Of a stretch of 64,000 bases of DNA, positions 26,888 through 35,689 are shown piece after piece. The position numbers and the translations under genes are program-made. Each line of letters begins with the position of its first letter. Positions within the stretch are counted from its first letter, which is position 1. The notes under the pieces are model-generated. The model was not told the origin of the DNA. It did no database searches and worked only from the letters and a program-made list of their open reading frames with translations. Origin of the DNA: Pseudarthrobacter enclensis (GTDB taxonomy: Bacteria > Actinomycetota > Actinomycetes > Actinomycetales > Micrococcaceae); assembly GCF_030811655.1 (NCBI RefSeq), contig NZ_JAUSRE010000004.1:186001-250000 (forward strand). Direction: 5' to 3'.

Positions 26888-28402
26888 ATGGCGACGGCAG
26901 AGAATGTACGGCACATGAAGGCAACCGAACTGCTGGACGCGGTGGTGGACCCGGGGTCGTTTGTCTCCTGGGATAGCGAACCGGAGCAGCCCGCGCTGTC
27001 GGAGGAGTACGCCCGCGACCTGGCCAAAGCAAGGGAGCGCAGTGGCGCCGACGAATCGGTAATCACCGGCGCCGGCCTCATCCGCGGGCGCCCGGTGGCA
27101 CTGATCGTCAGCGAATTCTCTTTCCTGGCCGGCTCCATTGGGCATGCTGCGGCGCAACGGATCGTTGCCGCCGTCGAACGCGCCACCGCGGAGGGCCTGC
27201 CGCTGCTGGCCGGCCCTGCCTCCGGCGGAACCCGCATGCAGGAAGGCACGCTCGCGTTCCTGTCGATGGTGAAGATTACCGGCGCTGTCCGGGCACACCG
27301 CCAGGCCGGGCTGCCCTATCTGGTCTACCTGCGGCACCCCACCACCGGCGGCGTCATGGCGTCGTGGGGATCGCTGGGACACATCAACGTTGCCGAGCCG
27401 GGTGCCCTGCTGGGCTTCCTGGGGCCGCGGGTGTACCAGGCCCTGTACGGCGAAGCGTTCCCGGAGAACGTGCAGGTCGCCGAGAACCTTTTCCACAAGG
27501 GGCTGATCGACGGTGTGGTGGAGCCCGGCGACCTGGCCGACTTGGTGGCCCGGGCCCTGGACCTCCTCTCTCCCGGACATCCGGCGGCTGCGCCGCCTGC
27601 TCCGCCCGAAACCCTGAACATCCGGCCAGCGGCCGTTGACGCCTGGACCTCCATCGAGCTCTCCCGGCGGCCCCGCCGCCCTGACCTGCGCCAGCTGCTG
27701 AAGTTCGGCGCCACGGACGCCCTCCCCCTTAACGGGGCGGGACAGGGCGAGAAGGACCCGGGCCTGCTGCTGGCGCTGGCGCGCTTCGGCACCCAGTCCT
27801 GCATCGTGCTGGGACACGCGCGCCCGCTGCGCAAGGATGGTGCCGGGATGGGGCCAGGCTCGCTGCGGGAGGCCCGCCGCGGGATGAAACTGGCAGAGGA
27901 GCTCAGGCTTCCCCTGCTCACTGTCATTGATACTGCCGGTGCGGCGCTGTCCCGGGAGGCGGAGGAGGGTGGTCTGGCCGCGGAGATTGCCCGCTCGCTG
28001 CACGAACTGATCGGGCTTGGTTCGCCGTCGGTCTCGGTGCTGCTGGGCCAAGGCGCCGGGGGAGGGGCCCTGGCGCTGCTGCCCGCGGACAGGACCATCG
28101 CTGCCCAGCACAGCTGGCTGTCGCCGCTGCCTCCGGAGGGTGCCAGCGCCATCGTCCACCGGACCACCGCGTTCGCGCCCGCCATGGCCCAGGCGCAGGG
28201 GGTGAACGTCGCCGCGCTGCACGCCAACGGCCTGGTGGACCACATTGTTGATGAGCGTGCTGATGCCTCACTGGAGCCGCGGGAGTTCTGCACCCGGATG
28301 GCCCGTGCCATTGAATATGAATTGGGCAGGGTGGCCGCTGTTCCGGTGCCTGAACTCGTGGCCGCACGGGCCCGGAAGTTCGCCTCCCTGGGACGGCGCT
28401 GA
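26888..28402 (+). CDS. Fused acyl-CoA carboxyltransferase beta/alpha protein
   Basis: A 504-aa protein with both crotonase-fold halves. The beta half (about 30-230) has GPASGGTRMQEGTLAFLSMVK-type AccD signatures, HPTTGGVMASWGSLG and EPGALLGFLGPRVYQ, but no four-Cys zinc finger. The alpha half (about 260-490) has TVIDTAGAALSREAEEGG, LGQGAGGGALALLPADR and GLVDHIVDE, as in AccA. Biotin carboxylase and biotin carrier genes are absent. The MdcD/MdcE subunits of malonate decarboxylase share this fold, so a malonyl-CoA decarboxylase role is attractive (inference). The start is the ATG one base after the transferase stop; a second in-frame ATG is nine codons on. Neither has a clear binding site. Confidence 0.9.
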   Translation: MATAENVRHMKATELLDAVVDPGSFVSWDSEPEQPALSEEYARDLAKARERSGADESVITGAGLIRGRPVALIVSEFSFLAGSIGHAAAQRIVAAVERATAEGLPLLAGPASGGTRMQEGTLAFLSMVKITGAVRAHRQAGLPYLVYLRHPTTGGVMASWGSLGHINVAEPGALLGFLGPRVYQALYGEAFPENVQVAENLFHKGLIDGVVEPGDLADLVARALDLLSPGHPAAAPPAPPETLNIRPAAVDAWTSIELSRRPRRPDLRQLLKFGATDALPLNGAGQGEKDPGLLLALARFGTQSCIVLGHARPLRKDGAGMGPGSLREARRGMKLAEELRLPLLTVIDTAGAALSREAEEGGLAAEIARSLHELIGLGSPSVSVLLGQGAGGGALALLPADRTIAAQHSWLSPLPPEGASAIVHRTTAFAPAMAQAQGVNVAALHANGLVDHIVDERADASLEPREFCTRMARAIEYELGRVAAVPVPELVAARARKFASLGRR

Positions 28403-28409
28403 CGCTGTG

Positions 28410-28444
28410 CCGGGGGCTGGAATGGGGTCGGCTCCCGGTTTTTA
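28410..28444 (+). terminator. Rho-independent terminator of the malonate-type operon
   Basis: CCGGGGGC (28410-28417) pairs with GGCTCCCGG (28430-28438) with one mismatch, followed by TTTTT (28439-28443). It is seven bases after the carboxyltransferase stop. Confidence 0.65.
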
Positions 28445-28488
28445 CCCCCGGTCCGGCACGCGCAAAGCCATGAGTACGCCTGGGGCGC

Positions 28489-28950
28489 TTACCTCCGCTG
28501 TCGCGCCCGGTCCCGGTGGACATTCATGCGCAGCTGCAGGATGCGGGCACCGCCTGCCACTGCCACCAGCACCCCTCCGGTCACCGCGGCGATGAAGAGC
28601 GCCATGCCCAGCGGGACAGAACCTTCAAATCCCAGGAAACGGACCAGGGCCTGGTCCTGGTTCTGGAGGATGAAGATGATCAGCAGGATCAACAGCACAA
28701 GCGCGGCAACCACGGCGGCCCAGATGACACCTGCGCGGGTGACTTTGCGGTCCGGGGCGGCGCCTGCCCTGGGGGCCGCGGCCGTGGGCGCCGCCGTGTC
28801 CGGTGTGTCTGCCCGGTAAGAGGGTGCGTTGCCGCGCCCCGCGGCGGGGGCCGCCGGTGCTGCCGGTGCTGCCGTGGAGTCGGGCTGCGTGGTGCCGGGT
28901 TCAGTTTCCGGCCGGCGGTCCGGTCCCGGCGTGTACTGTCCTGCGCTCAT
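28489..28950 (-). CDS. LapA-domain membrane protein
   Basis: A 153-aa protein. The first about 75 residues are Pro/Ala/Thr-rich and disordered. Two spans follow ([21 protein letters not shown] and MALFIAAVTGGVLVAVAGGARI) with the LapA-domain signature QNQDQALVRFLGFEGSVPLG between them. Function in actinobacteria is unknown. The ATG at 28948-28950 is preceded by AGAGGG; an earlier in-frame ATG ten codons upstream is less likely. A perfect palindrome lies 24 bases upstream. Confidence 0.9.
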   Translation of the reverse strand: MSAGQYTPGPDRRPETEPGTTQPDSTAAPAAPAAPAAGRGNAPSYRADTPDTAAPTAAAPRAGAAPDRKVTRAGVIWAAVVAALVLLILLIIFILQNQDQALVRFLGFEGSVPLGMALFIAAVTGGVLVAVAGGARILQLRMNVHRDRARQRR

Positions 28951-28973
28951 TGTCGTCCCTCTTCCCAGGATGG

Positions 28974-28987
28974 TAAGCATGCTTATT
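28974..28987. promoter_or_regulatory. TAAGCATGCTTA palindrome upstream of the LapA gene
   Basis: TAAGCATGCTTA (28974-28985) is a perfect 12-bp palindrome, continued as TAAGCATGCTTATT. A 12-of-14 match, TCAGCTTGCTTATT, occurs at 61804-61817 upstream of the DJ-1/PfpI gene. A shared transcription-factor site is the simplest reading; the factor is unknown. Confidence 0.45.
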
Positions 28988-29152
28988 GTTCAACCATAGA
29001 CGTCAGGATCCCCGCAGCACAACGACTGGAACGACGGCGTGCGGCGCATCAGGGACAGGCCTGGCATGGAGCTGTCATGGAGCCGCAATGGCGGAGGGGG
29101 CCCCGGGCGGGGACCCCTCCGTGACTCCTGTCCGGGTCGGTCGCCCCGGTCG

Positions 29153-29356
29153 TCACACCCTCTCCTTGCTCCGCTCGGCCGAGGGGGTGCGTGGCGCAGG
29201 CGTCCGGCGCCACTTGGGGAAGGCCCAGAACGTGAATTCCTGTGCCTTGTCCGGCTCCTCCGGGGTCTTCTCGGGAGCCTCCGGTTCCGCTTCAGGCTGA
29301 CGCTTGGTTTCTTTCCTTGCGCCCCACCCGAAGTCCTTGCTCGATGCGTAGCACAT
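29153..29356 (-). CDS. Small hypothetical protein (67 aa)
   Basis: Begins MCYASSKDFGWGARKETKRQ, followed by an acidic Glu/Pro stretch and an aromatic segment FTFWAFPKWRR. The ATG (29354-29356) has a perfect ribosome-binding site, AAGGAGGT (29362-29369), five bases upstream, which is strong support for translation; a GTG one codon earlier is too close to it. Small actinobacterial proteins starting Met-Cys-Tyr/Ser-x-Ser-x-Asp are known without function. The single N-terminal Cys and the aromatic patch are the only distinctive features. Confidence 0.75.
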   Translation of the reverse strand: MCYASSKDFGWGARKETKRQPEAEPEAPEKTPEEPDKAQEFTFWAFPKWRRTPAPRTPSAERSKERV

Positions 29357-29513
29357 CACAGACCTCCTTATGGTGACTGCCCTTTAATCGTCCTCCGGTT
29401 TGGTGCGGGAGTCGATAGACCGGCGAAGGGGCAGGGGGCCGCGGAGGCAAGGCCCGCGATGGGCCGGGACATCAGGACCAGGAGGCTTCCAGCCGCTTCC
29501 AGCCGGGCGCCGC

Positions 29514-29738
29514 TCAGCTGCCAGGCACCATGTCCTGCGCCTCCTGCGGGCGGTGGAACTCGCAGGGCCCCTGGTGGCGGAGGGGGAGGAGGCAGGTCCG
29601 GCCCGTGGGAAGGTGGACCAGGGCGCACCGGCCCGTCATGGCCAGGTCCTCGCGGACGTTGGAGTTGCTCAGGTCCGGCCGTTCGTCGTCGGCCATCCCG
29701 GTGGTTCCGGCGTTGGCAGCAGGGTTCTCTGCGTTCAT
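29514..29738 (-). CDS. Small hypothetical protein with Cys/His motif (74 aa)
   Basis: Starts MNAENPAANAG; the C-terminal half reads CALVHLPTGRTCLLP and RHQGPCEFH, giving three Cys and three His residues in a spacing that could bind a metal. The start ATG is preceded at ten bases by GAGGAG. It lies between the 67-aa gene and the amidase gene on the same strand, about 140 bases from the latter. Family not recognised; the pattern suggests a conserved small zinc-binding-like protein (inference). Confidence 0.65.
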   Translation of the reverse strand: MNAENPAANAGTTGMADDERPDLSNSNVREDLAMTGRCALVHLPTGRTCLLPLRHQGPCEFHRPQEAQDMVPGS

Positions 29739-29877
29739 GGTGGGGCAACTCCTCATCGGGCGGAGGGCGAATGGAGGGTGCTGAATGGTGCTTCTTCCAG
29801 TCTGTGCCGTGAGGATTACGGGCGGGTTAAGCGGCCGTTAGGTTCAGGTCAACAACGGCCAACAGCAGTGGCTGGCG

Positions 29878-31284
29878 TCAGTACCCTATCTGGTGCGCCA
29901 CCTGAAGGAGGAGTACCTCCGAGCCCATGGGGCCCACCAGTTGTATGCCCATGGGCAACCCGCTGCCGGGGGTCCCGCCGGTCCAGTACACGGGAATGGT
30001 GATGGCCGGCAGGCCGCACACGTTGACCATGGAGGACCAGGGCGCGAATTCGCACTGCTTGCGGTAGTCGCCGTCTGCATCGCCCGGCCATTGGGCCGCG
30101 GGCCAGCGCTCACTGCCATGTCCGGTGCCGGTGAACCATCCCACCGGCCGCGGGGTCTGCGCCAGCGCCGGCATCAGCATGAGGTCCCACTGCCCGTACT
30201 GGGCCACGGTGTCGTGCTGGAACTGCCGGAGGAAGGCCAGCGCCTCTGCGAGCTTCGCGGGGCTGCGCTGCTGGGCGCGCCGCCGGAAAGTCCGGGTCAG
30301 GGGTGCCAGCAAGGCTTCGCGCGTGGGGCTGATCCTCGCCGTGCCCACCCCGGCGGTCCAGGCCGTGGTGAAGGCATCAGGGTAGCGGTTGTCATAACGG
30401 ATGGCAGCGTCGGCAAGGACATGGCCCGCGTGTTCCAGGAGGGCCTTGCCGGCGCGGAGGGCGTCAAGTGCCTCGGCGTCGGGCGTGAAGGGAAAGGTGC
30501 CCGACCATGGGCTGTCCAGCGTGACGCCGATGCGGAGCCGGGAAGGCTCCTGGCGCAGTGCCTGGAGGTATCCGTTCCCCGGTGCCAGCGCATCCATCAT
30601 CAGTGCTGCATCCTCCGCGCTGCGCGCAAGGGGCCCGGGCGCCACCAGGCGGGCCGGATCTCCCGCGCTTTCCCCGGCCAGCACCAGGCCCCGGCCCGGT
30701 TTCAGCCCCACCAATCCGCACGCCGCGGCCGGAATCCTGACCGATCCGCCGCCGTCGGTCCCCGGCGCGAACGGCAGCAGCCCTGCCGCCACCGCCGCGG
30801 CGCTGCCGCCGGACGAACCTCCCGAACTCCTGCTGGGGGCATGGGGATTGCGCGACGGCGGTGCGATGCGGTTTTCGCTGTAGGCCGTCAGTCCGAATTC
30901 GGGCACCTGCGTCTTGCCCAGCGGAATCACGCCGGCGTCCTTGAAGAGGGACACCAGGGGAGCGTCCGACGGCGCAGGCTTGTGCTCCAGTGCAGCACTG
31001 CCGTGCGTGGTCACCACCCCGGCCACGTCGGTGAGGTCCTTGAAGGCCAGAGGCATGCCGTGCAGCAGGGGAAGGTCGCTGTCCAGGGCGCGGGAGTAAC
31101 GGGCATCAGCTGCCCGTGCCTGTTCCATGGCCTGGTCCCCGGTGACGGTGATGAAGGCCCCCAGGCGGGGGTTCTGCTGCCCGATCCGCGCGAGGAAATG
31201 GGCGGCGGCATCTGCGGCGGAGACCGTTCCACTGCGCAGGAGATTCCGCAGCTGCATTGCCGAAAGGTCGTGGAGTTCAGCCAC
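29878..31284 (-). CDS. Amidase (amidase signature family)
   Basis: A 468-aa amidase-signature enzyme. The Ser-cisSer-Lys triad is visible: Lys in LAFKDLTDVAG near residue 80, the Gly/Ser-rich SSGGSSGGSAAAVA near residue 155 and the nucleophile in GTDGGGSVRIPAAACG near residue 177. It hydrolyses an amide of unknown identity. The frame is open to 31428, but the stretch above 31284 is Arg/Pro-rich and unlike the family; the chosen GTG follows GGAAGG and begins MAELHDLSAMQLRNLL. Divergent from the rhodanese-pheA pair. Confidence 0.9.
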   Translation of the reverse strand: MAELHDLSAMQLRNLLRSGTVSAADAAAHFLARIGQQNPRLGAFITVTGDQAMEQARAADARYSRALDSDLPLLHGMPLAFKDLTDVAGVVTTHGSAALEHKPAPSDAPLVSLFKDAGVIPLGKTQVPEFGLTAYSENRIAPPSRNPHAPSRSSGGSSGGSAAAVAAGLLPFAPGTDGGGSVRIPAAACGLVGLKPGRGLVLAGESAGDPARLVAPGPLARSAEDAALMMDALAPGNGYLQALRQEPSRLRIGVTLDSPWSGTFPFTPDAEALDALRAGKALLEHAGHVLADAAIRYDNRYPDAFTTAWTAGVGTARISPTREALLAPLTRTFRRRAQQRSPAKLAEALAFLRQFQHDTVAQYGQWDLMLMPALAQTPRPVGWFTGTGHGSERWPAAQWPGDADGDYRKQCEFAPWSSMVNVCGLPAITIPVYWTGGTPGSGLPMGIQLVGPMGSEVLLLQVAHQIGY

Positions 31285-31519
31285 GAAGACGTGCCTTCCG
31301 CTGCGGCCCCAGGGTGTTCCGCTCCGCCCGTGCGCGCGGACGCGGCGCTGGCGCGGTGGTGGCCACGGGCTTTCGGGACATGGAAACCTCCTTGTGCTCC
31401 ACCAGCCTAACCCGCTGCTTTCCGGCATCTGTTTCGAGCGTGCCGGCTCCGGTCGGGGCGGAAGCAGGTGGAAGGGATAGGCTTAAAAGTGACTCTGATC
31501 CGCCAAGACAGGACTTCCG

Positions 31520-31846
31520 ATGAGTGATTTCGATACCGTCCCCGTCCATGACGTCCCTACCGACGCGGTAATCCTGGACGTCCGCGAGGACTACGAGTGG
31601 GTTGCCGGACATGCTGACGGCGCACTCCACATCCCCATGGACCAGGTCCCGGCCCGGCTGGGCGAGCTCGATCCCGATGAGGACGTCTACGTCATCTGCC
31701 GCACCGGCGGCCGGTCCTTCCGCGTTGCCCAGTGGCTCACGGGCCAGGGGTATACCGCCATCAACGTCGCCGGAGGAATGGACCAGTGGCTCGAATCCGG
31801 CAAGCCCCTGGTCTCGGACAACGGACTCAAGCCCTTGGTGCTTTAG
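31520..31846 (+). CDS. Rhodanese-like domain protein
   Basis: A 108-aa single rhodanese domain: AVILDVREDYEWVAGH near residue 16, active-site loop VICRTGGRSFRVA with Cys60, and a C-terminal NVAGGMDQWLESGKP. It transfers sulfur from a thiosulfate- or persulfide-type donor; the acceptor is unknown. Its TAG stop overlaps the GTG of pheA by one base (TAGTG), so the two are co-transcribed and coupled. Confidence 0.95.
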   Translation: MSDFDTVPVHDVPTDAVILDVREDYEWVAGHADGALHIPMDQVPARLGELDPDEDVYVICRTGGRSFRVAQWLTGQGYTAINVAGGMDQWLESGKPLVSDNGLKPLVL

Positions 31847-32826
31847 TGCCCGCTGCTTCCCATACCTACGCCTTCCTGGGGCCGGAAGGTACCTTCACCG
31901 AGGCTGCGCTCCTGCAGGTTCCGGACGCGCTCCAGGCGGTCCGCGTTCCCGCGTCCAACGTCAACGCTGCCCTGGACCTGGTGCGCGACGGGGCGGCGGA
32001 TGCTGCGATGGTCCCGATCGAGAACTCGGTTGAGGGTGGAGTCACCGCCACCCTGGATGCAATCTCGGGCGGCCCGGAACTCCGCATCGTTCGTGAGGTC
32101 CTGGTTCCCATCACCTTCGTCCTCGTGGCCGGCCCTGGCGTGCGGCTGGAGGACGTGCGGAGAATCTCCACCCACGGACACGCCTGGGCCCAGTGCCGGC
32201 TGTGGATGGACAAGAACATACCCGAAGCGGAATTTGTCCCGGGGTCCTCCACTGCGGCCGCCGCCGTGGGCCTGCTGGACAAAGACTGCCACTACGACGC
32301 GGCCATTTGTGCTCCCCTCGTGGCACGGGAACATGCTGGACTGTCGGTCCTTGCGGAAAACATTGGTGACAATCACGGCGCCGTGACCCGCTTCATCCTG
32401 GTCAGCCGCCCGGAAGTGCTTCCGGCCCCCACCGGCGCGGACAAAACCACGGTGGCTGTCCCGCTGCCGGAGGACCGCCCGGGTGCACTCATGGAGATCC
32501 TGGACCAGTTCGCCAGCCGCGGCGTCAATCTCAGCCGGATCGAATCCCGCCCCACGGGACAGTACCTGGGCCACTACTTCTTCAGTATTGACGCTGACGG
32601 CCACGTGGGCGACGCCCGGGTGGCTGATGCGCTGGCGGGGCTTCACCGCATCAGCCCGGCGACGCGTTTTTTGGGCTCCTACCCCAGGGCGGACGGCCAG
32701 GCCTCCCAGGTGGCGCCACACACCTCCGATGAAGCGTTCTCGGCCGCCCGATCCTGGGTTGAATCCATCCTGTCGGGGGAACGCCCCGCAGGTGAAAACG
32801 GTTTTGCGGCTTCGCCAACAGCGTAG
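31846..32826 (+). CDS. pheA: Prephenate dehydratase
   Basis: A 326-aa enzyme that converts prephenate to phenylpyruvate in phenylalanine synthesis. The catalytic domain (about 5-185) shows YAFLGPEGTFTEAAL, MVPIENSVEGGV near residue 51 and a typical THGHAWAQC region. An ACT regulatory domain (about 205-285) follows with DRPGALMEILDQFASRGVNLSRIESRP, the site of phenylalanine feedback. The C-terminal about 30 residues are extra. The start is GTG overlapping the rhodanese stop by one base; the frame is open upstream inside that gene. This monofunctional form is usual in actinobacteria. Confidence 0.97.
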   Translation: MPAASHTYAFLGPEGTFTEAALLQVPDALQAVRVPASNVNAALDLVRDGAADAAMVPIENSVEGGVTATLDAISGGPELRIVREVLVPITFVLVAGPGVRLEDVRRISTHGHAWAQCRLWMDKNIPEAEFVPGSSTAAAAVGLLDKDCHYDAAICAPLVAREHAGLSVLAENIGDNHGAVTRFILVSRPEVLPAPTGADKTTVAVPLPEDRPGALMEILDQFASRGVNLSRIESRPTGQYLGHYFFSIDADGHVGDARVADALAGLHRISPATRFLGSYPRADGQASQVAPHTSDEAFSAARSWVESILSGERPAGENGFAASPTA

Positions 32827-32920
32827 GCAAAAGCGCTCCGAAGTACTTCCCCGGGCTGTGGACAATGCGTATGCTTACCTGATCCACACGGGGTATGGCC
32901 CCTGACGAAGGGAGAGGGTC

Positions 32921-33136
32921 ATGACCAGCAGCACCGAAAACGACGGCCAGGGGATGATCGTCAACCCCAAGCCGTCGGGAGACAACCAGGACTGGGACGG
33001 GGACGACGCGGACCGGGCTGACCGCCTGCGCTTCGAAGAGGAGCAGGCCATGATCCGCGAGCAGTCCGAAGCCCATGCGGCCGCCAAGCACGGCACGCAC
33101 GTGGAGAAGGAACCAGAAGAGGAAGCCGGCTCCTGA
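32921..33136 (+). CDS. Small acidic hypothetical protein (71 aa)
   Basis: A very hydrophilic protein, rich in Asp, Glu and Gln, with no Cys and no hydrophobic segment: MTSSTENDGQGMIVNPKPSG, then DADRADRLRFEEEQAMIREQ, probably one helix. GAAGGGAGAGGGTC gives a strong ribosome-binding site. It is in the gap between pheA and the convergent diacylglycerol kinase gene. Function unknown. Confidence 0.75.
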   Translation: MTSSTENDGQGMIVNPKPSGDNQDWDGDDADRADRLRFEEEQAMIREQSEAHAAAKHGTHVEKEPEEEAGS

Positions 33137-33197
33137 CCAGGCCGTCATCCGGACGCCGGCCCTCCCGTAAGCGGGCGCCAACGTGGCCCCGGAGTCT

Positions 33198-34268
33198 TTA
33201 TCCCATCGCTGCCTGGACCTGCCCTTTCACCCTGACCAGGAGCGACCGGGGCTCCACCCGGACCGTAAGCTGCGTCGCCTCACCGGACGTGTCGCCGTCG
33301 AGCTGCGTGGGCATGGGCTCGGGACACTTGATGACCACCTTGGTGGAGCGGTACACGGTCATGATGGGCAGCTTTCCGCTGTGCTTGAACATGATCTTCA
33401 TGTACATCAGCAGCCAGCCAAGGGCGCTCCGGGGACTCATCACCACCACGTCCAGCATGCCGTCGTCGATCATGGCCTGCGGAATGAAATCGATGCCGCC
33501 CGGTACCAGGCCGCAGTTGGCGAACAGCACGCTGCGGATATTCCGGATCTGCTCCGGGCTGCCGTCCAGGGCGATGGATACCTTTTTGCGCCGGCCGGGA
33601 AGGTGGCGGACGCCGGCCTCCGTGTAGGCAAGCCAGCCCACGGCCTTCTTCAGCCCCGCGTTGGTGTCGGCCAGCACCTCCGCGTCCATCCCGATGCCCG
33701 CGATCACCAGGAAGAGGTGTTCCGAGTAATGGCCGGTACGGGAGTTCTCGATGGCCATCCGGGCGGTGTCGATGTAGCGCTGGCGGCCGAAGAGTGCGGT
33801 CTGGATGTTGCCATGCAGATCGTTGACGTCCAGGTCTACGTTGCGTGCCAGCAGGTTTCCCGTGCCCAGGGGGATCAGGCCCATTGCCACGTTCGTGTTG
33901 GCCAGGGCCTCAGCCACCACGCGTACAGTGCCGTCGCCGCCGCCCACCAGGACGACGTCGGGCTTGCCCGCAAGGGCGGCCTGCATCTGGGAGAAGCCGG
34001 GGTCCTCCGCCGTGGTTTCGAAAAAGACCGGCTCTTCCCATCCGGCTGCCAGGCAGGCCCGCTGGATCGTTGCCCGCGCCTCGGCTGCCCGCGCCTTGAT
34101 GGGATTCAGGACCACGGCCACCCGCTGCTGCCCCAGCCCGGATTCGTAGGCTTCCCCGGCCACGGCGCTGCGGACGTGCAGGGCTTTGAGGCGCCGCACC
34201 CCCCACCAGCTGGACGTGGCGAAGGCAAGCGCCACCGCAATCAGCAGGTAGAGAATCCAGTCGCTCAT
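33198..34268 (-). CDS. Diacylglycerol/lipid kinase family protein
   Basis: A 356-aa protein. An N-terminal membrane span (WILYLLIAVALAFATSSW) anchors a DAGK catalytic domain: VVLNPIKARA near residue 53, the nucleotide-binding GGGDGTVRVVAEAL near residue 109, LGTGNLLARN near 134, and IAGIGMDAEVLADTN near 190. Such enzymes phosphorylate diacylglycerol, sphingoid or related lipids at the inner face of the membrane. Divergent from serS with 88 bases between starts. Confidence 0.93.
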   Translation of the reverse strand: MSDWILYLLIAVALAFATSSWWGVRRLKALHVRSAVAGEAYESGLGQQRVAVVLNPIKARAAEARATIQRACLAAGWEEPVFFETTAEDPGFSQMQAALAGKPDVVLVGGGDGTVRVVAEALANTNVAMGLIPLGTGNLLARNVDLDVNDLHGNIQTALFGRQRYIDTARMAIENSRTGHYSEHLFLVIAGIGMDAEVLADTNAGLKKAVGWLAYTEAGVRHLPGRRKKVSIALDGSPEQIRNIRSVLFANCGLVPGGIDFIPQAMIDDGMLDVVVMSPRSALGWLLMYMKIMFKHSGKLPIMTVYRSTKVVIKCPEPMPTQLDGDTSGEATQLTVRVEPRSLLVRVKGQVQAAMG

Positions 34269-34356
34269 GGTGGTTCAACAGTAGCCCGGCGCGCGGCAGG
34301 CGGGGGCACGGAGGCCGCCGCCCGCCGTCGTGCACCGAATTGGATACCCTTGTCTG

Positions 34357-35637
34357 GTGATCGACGTAAAAGACCTCAGCGAAAACCCGGACAAGTACCG
34401 TGCCAGCCAGCGTGCCCGCGGCGCGGACGAATCAGTGGTGGACGCGATCATCTCCGCGGACTCCACCCGCCGTGCCGCCCTGCTCCGCTTCGAAAACCTC
34501 CGCGCGGAACAGAACGTGTTCGGCAAGAAGGTGGCCAAAGCCAAGGGCGAGGAGAAGCAGGCCCTGCTGTCCGAGGTCAAGGAGCTGGCCAATTCCGTCA
34601 AGGCAGCCTCCGCGGAGGCCGATGCCGCCCAGCTCAAGCAGGAAGAACTGCTGCGCACCATCCCCAACCTGGTGGAGGACGGCGTTACCGAAGGCGGCGA
34701 GGACGACTACGTGGTGGTTAAGACCGTTGGCACGCCCCGCGAATTCCCCGACTTCGAGCCGCGTGACCACCTGGAGATCGGTGAGCTGATCGGCGCCATC
34801 GACATGGAGCGCGGGGCCAAGGTCTCCGGCGCCCGCTTCTACTTCCTCAAAGGCGTTGGAGCCCGGCTGGAAATGGCCCTGCTGCAGATGGCCATGGACC
34901 AGGCCATCGAAGCGGGCTTCGTTCCCATGATCACCCCCACGCTGGTGCGCCCGGAGACCATGCAGGGTACGGGCTTCGATGTTAAGCACGACGCCGAGAT
35001 CTACCGTCTCGCCGAAGACGACCTTTACCTGGTGGGCACCTCCGAGGTGGCGCTGGCCGGGTACCACGCCGACGAGATCCTGGACTTCTCCGCCGGCCCC
35101 ATCCGCTACGCCGGCCAGAGCTCCTGCTACCGCCGCGAGGCCGGTTCGCACGGCAAGGACACCCGCGGCATCATCCGCGTGCACCAGTTCAACAAGGTGG
35201 AGATGTTCATCTACACCACGGTTGAGGAGGCCGCCGCCGAGCACCAGCGGCTGCTGGCCTGGGAAGAGGAGATGCTGGCCAAGTGCGAGCTGCCCTACCG
35301 GGTGATTGACACCGCGGCGGGCGACCTGGGCACTTCCGCCGCACGCAAGTACGACTGCGAGGCCTGGGTTCCCACGCAGGGCGCCTACCGCGAGCTGACG
35401 TCCACCTCCAACTGCACCACCTTCCAGGCCCGCCGCCTGAACATCCGTGAACGGGTGGTCAACGCTGAAGGGGTCTCCAAGGGCACCCGTGCCGTGGCCA
35501 CCCTGAACGGCACCCTGGCCACCACCCGCTGGATCGTGGCGCTGCTGGAGCACCACCAGAACCCGGACGGCTCGGTCAACGTGCCCAAGGCGCTGCAGAA
35601 GTACATCGGCGGCCTTGAGGTTTTGCCGGTCCTGTAG
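34357..35637 (+). CDS. serS: Serine--tRNA ligase
   Basis: A 426-aa class II synthetase, the usual length. An N-terminal helical arm (about 1-105) contacts tRNA(Ser). The catalytic core has motif 2 [24 protein letters not shown] near residue 255 and motif 3 [23 protein letters not shown] near residue 380. The start is GTG (VIDVKDL); the frame is open for nine more codons upstream, but those are not part of the family. GGATAC at 34342-34347 could be a -10 box placing the transcript start almost at the GTG, so the mRNA may be leaderless (inference). Confidence 0.97.
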   Translation: MIDVKDLSENPDKYRASQRARGADESVVDAIISADSTRRAALLRFENLRAEQNVFGKKVAKAKGEEKQALLSEVKELANSVKAASAEADAAQLKQEELLRTIPNLVEDGVTEGGEDDYVVVKTVGTPREFPDFEPRDHLEIGELIGAIDMERGAKVSGARFYFLKGVGARLEMALLQMAMDQAIEAGFVPMITPTLVRPETMQGTGFDVKHDAEIYRLAEDDLYLVGTSEVALAGYHADEILDFSAGPIRYAGQSSCYRREAGSHGKDTRGIIRVHQFNKVEMFIYTTVEEAAAEHQRLLAWEEEMLAKCELPYRVIDTAAGDLGTSAARKYDCEAWVPTQGAYRELTSTSNCTTFQARRLNIRERVVNAEGVSKGTRAVATLNGTLATTRWIVALLEHHQNPDGSVNVPKALQKYIGGLEVLPVL

Positions 35638-35689
35638 GTTTCTTTTTGCTGGTGCACCCGGACCTGGACACGTGCCAGATAGTCTGCTC

